A program made the translations under genes and the position numbers. Positions 22,292 through 30,700 of a DNA stretch of 41,640 nucleotides are shown one piece after another. Below the pieces are notes generated by a model. The model had not been told where the DNA came from, made no database searches, and saw nothing but the letters and a program-made list of their open reading frames with translations. The stretch's first letter is position 1. Each line of letters starts with the position of its first letter. This stretch comes from Candidatus Peribacteraceae bacterium. Lineage in GTDB: Bacteria > Patescibacteriota > Gracilibacteria > Peribacterales > Peribacteraceae. The stretch is taken from NCBI GenBank assembly GCA_028711345.1, contig JAQTSK010000011.1, forward strand, positions 1 to 41,640, in the 5' to 3' direction.

Positions 22292-24109
22292 TTATGAGGT
22301 TGTCTTAAACTTTTGGAGTGCGTCCGACGCGGCAGCTGGGCCTTTATCTCTTAAGCTCTCCTGCATTTTTGAATCTGTGACTTTGCCCATTTTCTCAACG
22401 AGTTCGAGAACTGACTGACCGGTCAGGTGCCCGGCGTCTACACCATCTTTAACAAGTTCCCTTTTAATTGTATCGATATGTAGATCCATAGCCATCTTAT
22501 TTGGTGCCGCTTTTATTTGTATAAGAGCTTCGACGATCCTATCGGTCTGTGCTTTCTGCACTTTTTCCGCTGCATGAATAGGATCCACATTTCCTCCGCC
22601 TCCTCGGAATGTTTCGCCCATCTGCTGGAAGAGCGATTTGTCCATCGGTCTTCCGGACGTGGCTGCACCGATGACTCCTGCTGCGATTCTCGGTCCGTTC
22701 ACCAGCGTGCCGAGGTTGGTTCCCGCCGGCATGCCCGGAATGGGCAGCGGGGTCAGGAGAGGCAGCTGCATGGCCCCTTTGAAGACCGTGTTACCCAGAT
22801 TGCGCATGGGTTCCGTGAACTTGCCGACGATGTCGTTTCTCTTGAGCGCGGCGAATGCGCCGTTCCAGAGAATCCCTATGGCGGCAATCATCCAGAGTAA
22901 GGACCACCATGTTGTCACGCCACCTACCAACGGTATGCCGATGGATTGCGGAAAGTTCCCCGGCATCGGGACTTGTGCCGCGGAGGACATCATGATGAAT
23001 CCGATGACGATAGGTATGCCGACTGTAGCGGGGAGGAACGCCGCCGTGACGAATTGCTTCCAGATGTCCATTTCAAATCCGAAGAGCTGGGTTGTCAGCG
23101 TTCCCTTTACCGCATAGCCGATAAACGTGAACGGCATGAACGCGATGCAAACCCACAGGATCACGATCCGGACCAGATATCCCACTGCGAGTCCGATGAT
23201 AGGGAGTATTGCGGCTATCTGAAATACGAAGGTCATCATGATGGTCATCAGGATGTTCATCGCCGCAAGAAAGTCCGCGCTGGTTCCTGTCGGCGCATTC
23301 ACGGCGGAAGTGATGGATGCGACTTCGGGCCATGACGTTATTTTCATGAAACTGATGACGAGACCATTCATTAACGCATGTGCCGGTGCCATACCGTTAT
23401 TCATTGCGGTGGATATCTTTTGTGATTTCCATGCATAAAAACCCGGGTGCGGGTAGCAAATGGTGGTTGGCGGAGCATGAGGTGGCGCCGTCGCGCACCA
23501 AATATTCATCTCGTTGGCATCTCCGAATATCTTGCTGTCCACCATGACGTTACACTCTTCCGCCACTCCGGTTCTTGAATTCATCGATCGGCAGAAGGGT
23601 CCGGGTAACATCTGTGGAACCGAAAATACCGTTGCCGTCAGAACGTTGGACACGTCGATGATGACGCGGGGGAAGAACCACGAGAAGTTCACCAGAATGA
23701 CCGCGAGGACGAAGTGCACCAGCTTCTCCTTCACATACTTCGTGTCCGCGGTAATGATGGTGTAGATGGCTACGCCGACGAGCATCAAGGCGAATGCGAT
23801 GTTTACAAGGTCTCTTGACAACACCCAGATGGTGTTCAGAGCCCCCATCATCCTCGCATCATTAAAGAACGTTGTTTGCATCAGGAACTGCATCATATTG
23901 AGAGCGATCATCAATCCCGCAAAGAGGAATGTATTCATGATTGAGAGAGTTTCAGCAATTTTTCTCAACCCATCCTGTCCACCTATGTCCTTTAAAAATT
24001 GTCCGGCTGCAGCTTGTGCGGAGCAGATGACGATGATTTCACTCTGCGACAGCAGAATCACAACGAGTGACAGGAAGCCGAGGAGCAGTTTGGTTTTATG
24101 TTTGAACAT
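22292..24109 (-). CDS. VirB6/TrbL-like polytopic membrane protein
   Basis: 605 residues. An N-terminal signal-like helix (LLLGFLSLVVILLSQ) is followed by membrane segments at about 60-80, 92-115, 130-150 and a cluster between about 275 and 430. The stretch IWVLSRDLVNIAFALMLVGVAIYTII, read as two pieces around RDLVN, followed by LAVILVNFSWFFPRVIIDVSN, is characteristic of the VirB6-type proteins common in CPR genomes, as I know that family. VirB6 proteins form the inner-membrane channel of type IV secretion systems. Between helices there is an exported loop with cysteines (PFCRSM, EECNVM, IWCATA, TICYPH). The C-terminal 150 residues are soluble. No VirB4 or other partner gene is in the window. 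Confidence 0.65.
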   Translation of the reverse strand: MFKHKTKLLLGFLSLVVILLSQSEIIVICSAQAAAGQFLKDIGGQDGLRKIAETLSIMNTFLFAGLMIALNMMQFLMQTTFFNDARMMGALNTIWVLSRDLVNIAFALMLVGVAIYTIITADTKYVKEKLVHFVLAVILVNFSWFFPRVIIDVSNVLTATVFSVPQMLPGPFCRSMNSRTGVAEECNVMVDSKIFGDANEMNIWCATAPPHAPPTTICYPHPGFYAWKSQKISTAMNNGMAPAHALMNGLVISFMKITSWPEVASITSAVNAPTGTSADFLAAMNILMTIMMTFVFQIAAILPIIGLAVGYLVRIVILWVCIAFMPFTFIGYAVKGTLTTQLFGFEMDIWKQFVTAAFLPATVGIPIVIGFIMMSSAAQVPMPGNFPQSIGIPLVGGVTTWWSLLWMIAAIGILWNGAFAALKRNDIVGKFTEPMRNLGNTVFKGAMQLPLLTPLPIPGMPAGTNLGTLVNGPRIAAGVIGAATSGRPMDKSLFQQMGETFRGGGGNVDPIHAAEKVQKAQTDRIVEALIQIKAAPNKMAMDLHIDTIKRELVKDGVDAGHLTGQSVLELVEKMGKVTDSKMQESLRDKGPAAASDALQKFKTTS

Positions 24110-24450
24110 ATCGTTTCATTCTAGCACCTTTCCTGATTTTTTGCCAGAATTTCCTCGCAGTGAAATTCAGCGTTCCTATCGGCACGATGTCCTGATTCAA
24201 GATCTACTCAGCTCATCTGTCCTTGAACAAGGAAGTAGTACTCTGAACTATTTCCAATCGAATTTCTGTATAACTAATGTATTCAATATATGATTAACAA
24301 TATCGAACAAAAATCATTTTAATGTTATATATAAGCCAAAATTTACGTATACTATTATTGTTCTTCAGTCTTGTTCAATTTTCTTGCTCCTTTTCTTAAT
24401 ATGAGTAAGATTTGTGAACAGATTCCGTCTTCTTCTGATCGTCACTATTC
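24110..24450. other. AT-rich divergent intergenic region
   Basis: A 341-bp gap between the divergent VirB6-like and winged-helix genes. On the minus strand TGCTAGAAT (TAGAAT at 24123-24118) ends 8 bases before the VirB6-like ATG and is a credible extended -10 promoter. On the plus strand TATACT near 24350 is a weaker -10 candidate for the regulator gene, with about 95 bases of leader. The remainder is AT-rich and holds no recognisable gene; a short frame starting inside it has no coding character. Confidence 0.5.
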
Positions 24451-25038
24451 ATGGCTCATGACGCGCTCAAAGCACTGTTCAGTTCCCAGACGAGAGTCAA
24501 GTTGCTCTCGGTCTTTCTCCTCCATCCGCAGGAGGAATACTTCATCCGTCAGCTGACGCGTCTCTTGAACGAGCAAATCAACTCCATCCGTCGTGAGTTG
24601 GAGAACCTCCGTCGCATCGGTTTGGTCCGTGCGCGTCACCGCAACCGGAAGAAGTACTACAAGGCTGACATGGGATTCATCTTCTTCTCCGAACTGCAGG
24701 CGATGTTCGGCAAGGAGGTGAAGGGAGGGGAGAGTGCGACGGTTGCGGCAATCAAGACGCTGCCGGGCTTGAGCTTCCTCGAATTGGCGGGCAGCTTCGT
24801 CGGAACGCACAGCAAGGTGGATCTCCTCGTCGTCGGGGAAGTGAAGAAGGACGTCATCGAGCTGCTCCTCGCGCAGGACCCTTCCATGCGCAACGTGAAG
24901 TATTCGCTCTTCTCCAAGGCGGACTTTCTCTATCGTTTGAGTCTCCGTGACCGCTTCATTCTGGAAATCGTTGATGATCCCCGCCACATGGTCGTGTTCA
25001 ACGCCATTGAGAAGGAGGTGGAGGAGGCAAGAAAATGA
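24451..25038 (+). CDS. Winged-helix regulator with nucleotidyltransferase-like domain
   Basis: 195 residues. The N-terminal winged helix (ALKALFSSQTRVKLLSVFLL, then YFIRQLTRLLNEQINSIRRELENLRRIGLV) resembles ArsR/MarR-like domains that sense or bind DNA. The C-terminal half has a strand pattern with VDLLVVGEV near 125-133, reminiscent of minimal nucleotidyltransferase domains fused to such regulators, but without a clear GS-x-D-x-D catalytic motif. It probably binds DNA; any enzymatic activity is doubtful. It faces the VirB6-like gene across an AT-rich region and could control it. A period-9 array begins at its stop codon. Confidence 0.72.
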   Translation: MAHDALKALFSSQTRVKLLSVFLLHPQEEYFIRQLTRLLNEQINSIRRELENLRRIGLVRARHRNRKKYYKADMGFIFFSELQAMFGKEVKGGESATVAAIKTLPGLSFLELAGSFVGTHSKVDLLVVGEVKKDVIELLLAQDPSMRNVKYSLFSKADFLYRLSLRDRFILEIVDDPRHMVVFNAIEKEVEEARK

Positions 25039-25149
25039 GGAGTCCGAAGAAACCGAAGAAACCGAGGAGTCCGAGGAAGAGCTTTATCGGCTCGTCCTAG
25101 CATGGTTCGTCGGTTTCCTCGGACTCTTCGGAATCATCGGATTCCTCTT
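25037..25149. repeat. Period-9 iterated-word inverted array before rplS
   Basis: Left arm 25037-25081: GAGGAGTCC, GAAGAAACC, GAAGAAACC, GAGGAGTCC, GAGGAAGAG. Right arm 25105-25149: GTTCGTCGG, TTTCCTCGG, ACTCTTCGG, AATCATCGG, ATTCCTCTT. It overlaps the stop codon of the regulator gene and uses the same words as 6713-6805, 18 kb away. Confidence 0.85.
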
Positions 25150-25202
25150 CTTCGAGTTTCCCTTTACTTTCTCACGCTCAGTCCAGTAAAGTGCCCCCGC
25201 TC

Positions 25203-25664
25203 ATGACAGGTATCGCACTCAAAGAACAGGCGGAAAAGATGATGATCGGGCGGCCGGACGTTCAGCCGGGCTACACCGTGCGTGTTCACCAGAAGGTGCA
25301 GGAAGGCGATAAAGAACGCATTCAGGTCTTCGAGGGTCTCGTGATCGGCGTTCACCGCGGACACAGCCCGACGGATACCAGTTTTACGGTTCGTCGCACG
25401 GCATCCGGCGTCGGAGTCGAGCGTGTGTTCCCGTTGCACTCACCACTCATCGAGAAGATTGAAGTGAAGAAAGTAGCTTTGGTCCGTCGTGCCAAGCTCA
25501 ATTTCCTTCGGGGGCGCACGGGAAAGAGTGCACGCATCAGCGAGAGATTCACCAGTGCCGATGAATTTGCGGTTGCTGTCGCACCGCCGCCCGCGGTCGA
25601 AGTCAAGGCACCGGAGGTTGGGGCTGCCGAGGCGGCAGAGCAGGAAACGAAGATCGCAGCTTAG
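25203..25664 (+). CDS. rplS: Ribosomal protein bL19
   Basis: 153 residues from the ATG at 25203; a GTG four codons upstream is less likely. The bL19 core is clear: [58 protein letters not shown] and [11 protein letters not shown]. bL19 lies at the 30S-50S interface. The usual length is about 115; here an Ala/Glu/Val-rich acidic tail of about 40 residues is added after the core. A TAAAGT box ending about 11 bases before the ATG is a possible -10. The gene stands alone rather than with trmD or rpsP, the common bacterial arrangement. Confidence 0.95.
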   Translation: MTGIALKEQAEKMMIGRPDVQPGYTVRVHQKVQEGDKERIQVFEGLVIGVHRGHSPTDTSFTVRRTASGVGVERVFPLHSPLIEKIEVKKVALVRRAKLNFLRGRTGKSARISERFTSADEFAVAVAPPPAVEVKAPEVGAAEAAEQETKIAA

Positions 25665-25666
25665 GG

Positions 25667-25734
25667 AATGTACAATGTACAATGAAGGCGTTCCTATGCT
25701 GGAACTCATTTTTTCATTCTACATTTTGCATTTT
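25667..25734. repeat. Period-7 iterated-word inverted array between rplS and csaB-like
   Basis: Left arm: AATGTAC, AATGTAC, AATGAAG. Right arm 25714-25734: TCATTCT, ACATTTT, GCATTTT. The right arm also contains a TACATT that could act as a -10 box for the next gene. Confidence 0.75.
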
Positions 25735-25739
25735 TCTTC

Positions 25740-26693
25740 ATGCGCTGCCTGCTGATTGGTAACTACGGCGTCGGAAATCTGGGTGACGAAGCGCTCAGGG
25801 AGTATTTCCTGCGCGAATTTCCCGAAGTGGAGTGGACGGTTCTCAGTGCGAATCCAGGAAAATCCAACGAGGTGCCGAGACTTCCTTTCGGAGTCCGATC
25901 ACTGTTTGCGACTTGGTGGCGCACGATCGGGGCTTATCGCAGAGTTGATGCCGTCGTCTTCGGGGGAGGATCGCTTTTCACTGACAGCGAGTCGTCGTTT
26001 GCGTGTCTTCTGTGGTGGTGGCATGCATTCGTTGCCCGACTCTTCAGAAAACCTCTGTTCATGGCGTTTCAAGGCGTCGGACCCCTTCGCGCATTCCGAT
26101 CGATTTGGCTGACAAAATGGGTATTCGGTCGAGCGGCATTCATTTCCGTCAGGGATGAGGCATCACTCAAACGTTTGAAGGGATGGAATCTCGGGACGGA
26201 GCCGATACTTGCATTTGATCCGATATTCACACTCTTTGCGTCCCGGAAGCGACAGGTGAACGAACAGCGCGTTCTTGTCATCATTCCCCGCGACAATTCC
26301 GGCGAAGAGTTTCTGGTGGCTGTAAGCGGCAAGCTGGCGAATTCCTGGGATTCGGTCAGGGTTCTTCTGATGAGGCCGGGTGAGGAGGAGCGACACGTGG
26401 CGCGACAGATTCAATCGATGGCAAAGGCACCTTGTCAGGTTGCGGAAATCACGACTCAAGATCAGCTTCTTGGTGAAATTTCCAAAGCGAATGAAGTGGT
26501 GACACAGCGGTACCACGGAGCGCTGGCGGCGATGGCTCTGGATGTTCCTGTGACGATAGTTCCGCAAAGTGCGGGGGATAAATTGCAGGAATTACATTTC
26601 CTTGCAGGATCGGACAAGAGCGCCGAAGTTCTTCTTCGCCGAGTCGAAAGGGGGATTGAAGGGCTGACATCGGCTCTGCGCGTTGTCGAATAG
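25740..26693 (+). CDS. csaB: CsaB-type polysaccharide pyruvyltransferase
   Basis: 317 residues. Family motifs are in order: LLIGNYGVGNLGDEALREYF at the N-terminus, VVFGGGSLFTDSES near 78-91, FMAFQGVGPLR near 112, ISVRDEAS near 135, FDPIF, and the C-terminal TQRYHGALAAMALDVPV, which in this family includes a catalytic histidine. CsaB transfers pyruvate from phosphoenolpyruvate onto a cell-wall polysaccharide, creating the ligand for SLH-domain S-layer proteins. That makes it likely that this cell has a pyruvylated wall polymer; no SLH protein lies in the window. Length is normal. Confidence 0.87.
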   Translation: MRCLLIGNYGVGNLGDEALREYFLREFPEVEWTVLSANPGKSNEVPRLPFGVRSLFATWWRTIGAYRRVDAVVFGGGSLFTDSESSFACLLWWWHAFVARLFRKPLFMAFQGVGPLRAFRSIWLTKWVFGRAAFISVRDEASLKRLKGWNLGTEPILAFDPIFTLFASRKRQVNEQRVLVIIPRDNSGEEFLVAVSGKLANSWDSVRVLLMRPGEEERHVARQIQSMAKAPCQVAEITTQDQLLGEISKANEVVTQRYHGALAAMALDVPVTIVPQSAGDKLQELHFLAGSDKSAEVLLRRVERGIEGLTSALRVVE

Positions 26694-26711
26694 ACCCGTA
26701 ACTGCTACAAT
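26683..26711 (+). promoter_or_regulatory. Promoter of the 26721-32096 gene set
   Basis: TTGTCG at 26683-26688, a 17-base spacer and TACAAT at 26706-26711. The -10 box ends 9 bases before the ATG at 26721; the -35 box lies inside the end of the csaB-like gene. Predicts a leaderless transcript. Confidence 0.65.
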
Positions 26712-26720
26712 AGTTCCAAT

Positions 26721-27140
26721 ATGGAAGCCCTCCGTCTCACTGCGGCAGAACACAATCTTTTCAAGGCACTCCCCGATATCCTGCAGGATGGGTGGAGCGT
26801 TGAGGTCACTGCTGTGATACCCGAGTCGGATACCGAGCTGGCCGTCCGCGCACGCATGGCGCATTTCAGCGATCCTTCCGTGCGTCTCGCTTTCGATGCA
26901 CTGCAGGGCAAATCCGCCGATCCCGTGGAGTTCAAGCGTATTGTAAGTAGTATCCATATTCGTTCGTGGAATCAGTCGCAGCTGGTCGAGTTGTTCTTTG
27001 TGTTGGGGGTGCGGGTGACCGGAGGTTTCATGGAATACATTCTGTCTGAGGCGAAGACCGGCGAAGATCTGGAGGCGTTATCCGCATTCTCGGTTATCCG
27101 TGACAAGCTCGCTTCTCTCAATGCTCCAACCACTCTATGA
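26721..27140 (+). CDS. Hypothetical protein, first gene of a three-gene set
   Basis: 139 residues, soluble, mixed alpha/beta, no signal peptide or membrane helix. Hydrophobic core patterns such as WSVEVTAVIPESDTELAVRA and QLVELFFVLGVRVTGGFMEYI suggest a folded globular protein. No family is recognised. Its stop codon overlaps the start of the next gene (ATGA), implying translational coupling. It has its own promoter, and its mRNA is probably leaderless. Confidence 0.75.
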   Translation: MEALRLTAAEHNLFKALPDILQDGWSVEVTAVIPESDTELAVRARMAHFSDPSVRLAFDALQGKSADPVEFKRIVSSIHIRSWNQSQLVELFFVLGVRVTGGFMEYILSEAKTGEDLEALSAFSVIRDKLASLNAPTTL

Positions 27141-27700
27141 GCCAAGACAGCAATGCGTCCGTCGAGCGTTTCCCCGATCAAGAGCAGAAATTGCTCGACA
27201 GGTTCGTGTTCGCCGACAGGGAGAAGCTGGAAGCTGCAGTCGGCATGGAATTGGAGCGTATCGCCACGCTGGCTCGCTCGGACAAGGGCAGGCAGGAACT
27301 CCTGCAGAGGATCAAGGAACGGGCGAATGATATGGACCCCGCACTGAGTCAGGAGGATATCGACGCTGCTGCCAGACTGCTTGGCATCAATGCGGAACAA
27401 CTCGAGAAGAAGTCGACATTTTTCAAGGATATGCTTGCCTTGCCGGGCAAAGGACTGGAGGCACTCAAGACGACCGGAAAGTTCCTCGCAAACAACAAAG
27501 TCCTCGCGCTCATCGCGCTGGCAGTCGCCTCGTGGCAGCTGCCCAAGCTCATCCAATTCTTCGCAGCGAAGGAGGGAGTGGAAGCCGGCAATGCCGTTGC
27601 CAAAGCCGGTGAATTCCTGAAGTCCTTCGTGCCGTTCAGCGGAGGCACGACGGGAACCGCTCCGGAGGTGGCTATGGGACCCATTCCGGGAGCGCCTTAG
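27137..27700 (+). CDS. Hypothetical protein with one membrane segment
   Basis: 187 residues. A long charged helical N-terminal part (DQEQKLLDRFVFADREKLEA, then ELLQRIKERANDMD) leads to a hydrophobic segment near residues 117-130 (NKVLALIALAVASWQLPKLI). A Gly/Thr/Pro-rich tail ends the protein. No family is recognised. It starts within the stop codon of the preceding gene and is followed 34 bases later by the 1453-residue gene. The three products may form a membrane complex; this is inferred from gene order only. Confidence 0.75.
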   Translation: MSQDSNASVERFPDQEQKLLDRFVFADREKLEAAVGMELERIATLARSDKGRQELLQRIKERANDMDPALSQEDIDAAARLLGINAEQLEKKSTFFKDMLALPGKGLEALKTTGKFLANNKVLALIALAVASWQLPKLIQFFAAKEGVEAGNAVAKAGEFLKSFVPFSGGTTGTAPEVAMGPIPGAP

Positions 27701-27734
27701 TAAACATCCTGCAAAAAATACAAACATCCATCAC

Positions 27735-30700
27735 ATGTCCGATCCCGAAAAACCATCATCACTACCCAAGGCAGCAAAAGACTACGTTGGAGCTCTCGGC
27801 GCGAATCCGCCTGACGTATCAGTACTTCCTCTGCGCGAACAGGGTCGCATCGCGGATGAGAAGATCGGCGATATACGGAAGAATACGTTGGCTGAAGCTC
27901 TCCAAAGCATCGAGCGTGATGGAGTCCTCTTGGGTGCTAAAGAGACGTACCTGTGGCGCATCGATCGGGCTGCTGTACAGAGTCATGCTCTTCATGCGCT
28001 TGAAGATGCGCTTCCCCCCGCAGTAAGAGCGAAGCGTCCTCCATCGGCTCCGGAAGAGCAGCAGAAGTTATCCGAGTACAAAATCAGCCTATATGAACGG
28101 AATCTTGCGATCATCCGTTGGAATGAGCGCGTGATTGATCGGCGCGTCCGCGTGAAAGCGCAGATGGAGAAAGAGGGGATTGCTGTTCCCATCGATGCCT
28201 CCATCGAAAACAATGCCGCTTTGCACTTGAGTGCTCTCTCGCCGGTCCTGCGCAGTCTTACGGTATTCAAGAACTATCGCATGGTTCAGTTGCGGAAAAA
28301 CGAAGGTGCCATCAGTGATTTGCAGTACGTCAGGGATCGGACACGCTGCGCCAATGCCCTGCCGTCGCTTGTCCGCCCTGCTCTGGAACGCAGCGGGAGA
28401 GCCGTTGCCATCGATTGCGAAAAGTTCGTTACTTTAGAACCGCAAGCCGCACTCGATGATCCGACTCTCACGGAAGCCGAGGCGCTGATGGATCGCGATA
28501 TCGACGGATTGCTTTCCTATGCGCAGGGCAATCCTGGCATAGGAGTCGGCAGGGAAGGACTGAATCCTCTCGACGTGTTCCTGGATGCCGAGCTTCGTGC
28601 CGCACATCGCGCTGCGTTGGAAGCCGAACTGCAGGCGGGACTGGGGGATGAGGGTGATCGGCGCATCCAGAGACTCAAAGAATTGCAGAAGTTTCTGCAG
28701 GATGAGATGAAGCAGTACGAGCGGGAGTTGGCCGAATTCTTCTCGGAGAAGATCCGAATTTCATCGATCGATCTCTTCCGTCGGGATTACGAGGGAGCGA
28801 GCCGTCAGCCGCCCGAAGATTGGACGCAGTACGTTCGCGATGTACCGGAGGTTCGTGAGGATTTGGATCGCGACTGGACCATGCAACGGCAGGCTCTCCG
28901 CGAGCATCGTCGCCTCATCGATGAAACGTACGACTTGAGCATCTTCAAGCTGAAGAACTTTCCGCTTCTCAAGGAGGAAGTTTACAAGGAGGCGCGACTC
29001 CATGGCGTTATCCAGCTGCTGGACGGGCTTGTACGTCTCAACGCCACACCGTCCATCATCTATAACCGCATCTCGCGATCGCTAACGGGGACCGCTCTGC
29101 CAGACACAGCTAATGATTTTCTGAATCCCGAGAAAACGTTCCGTGATGAGGCGCACACTGCTCTCCAAGGTCTCAGGAAGGCATGGCAGCTTCCGGAAAA
29201 TGTCACGCTGCCCGGACCCGATGGCAAGAGCGTGGAGGTGACATTCGATCCTTGGAATCAGGCTCACTGGGAAGCTATACCGCCGGAGCAGTGGGAACTT
29301 ATCAAGAAACGGATTGCTACGACGAAAGAGACGCTGCGGCAGCGTGAGGGGCAGGTGAAGGGATCGCTTGGCGTCGCCGAAGGGACATTCGATCTGATGG
29401 ACGCACTCCGAGCGCGTCGTCATCCGCTCGATCTGATCAACACGACGCCGGATCAGGCGCTCTACGATCTGCTCTGCGATCGTAAAATAACGCCCGAGAA
29501 GATTATGCAGGAGCAGAATCTCACGGATGAACGGCTTGCCGCCGTCTGGTTATACTTGATGCTGGAGTTCCACACTCAGCTTGATGAGCACGCCGAGACT
29601 GTGGGGTTGGCGCAGGAGGATCTCTTCAAACTGGCGAACGAGAAAGCCGAGGCGCATCACGGACTGCAACAGATGGCACGGGACAACAAGTGGACGATCA
29701 TGAGTATTCTTCTGGCAGCTTGGTATGTTCACGGCGTAGTCCTGTCCGTGAAACATTCGCCGAAGTTTATGCGTCTTGCGGTGTTGTATCACCTGTCCGT
29801 CGGAGCGCCGTTGCAGATGGGAACGGATCTTGTGTATCGTATCCCGAGGCGTTTGGTGCGCGGATACCGTGCAGTGAGGAGATCCCGAATTGCCCGTGCG
29901 GAAGAACTTGTTGCCGACAAAGCGGTTTCTGATATCGATGATTTGCGGCGTCTTGGTGATTTGGTGAATTTGGAAGGCGAACTGGCCGCCGAGCAGGCTC
30001 GTCATCAAAGCATTCTTCATACACTCGCCGGAGAGGATCTGGCGGAGGCAGAGCAATTCATCAGGGAAGCTCAGGAGCATCGGTTTCGATTGTATCAGAA
30101 AGAGGCCCGCTTGCTCGATGCACAGCTGACCCAAGTCGAAGCGCTTCCCCATATTGGTAGAGATGGGGCGTTTCACATTCAAGCCGCGCGTGATCGTCTT
30201 CGTCCCTCCATTGACAGTTTCCGCGACAGGTTCAATGTGTTTTGCAGGGAAGTTCCCACTGCACGTGCAGCGTTGGCCGAGGATCTCCTCGGTATGCCTT
30301 CGGGAAAAATTGCAGAGGGTGGGTCTCTTCTTTCTCGTCTGGAACAAGCACATAGTACGCAGTTACTGGGAACCAAACGATCAATCCTTATCAGTGAGGA
30401 TGCCACGCTTGGGACCGAGCGTTTTACAAAAGACCAAGCCGATCGGCTCATGCGGCTTGGAGTTGCCGGGGAAAAGCCCTCTGCTGTTGGTGTTGCTGTC
30501 AGACCATCGGGGGCAACGGGTGCACGGTTGGTGGAAGGAGTTGCCGAATTGGGAGAATCCGATGTCGGCGCAGTTGCAGAATTAGCAGCCAAGGCGAAGA
30601 ATTCACCCTTCGTTCGCGCCGGGACCATTACTTTCGCTGCGCTCGTTGATGCGTTGTTCATCGTGCAGAACGAAGGACAGATACGTGCGATGGAGGAGAA

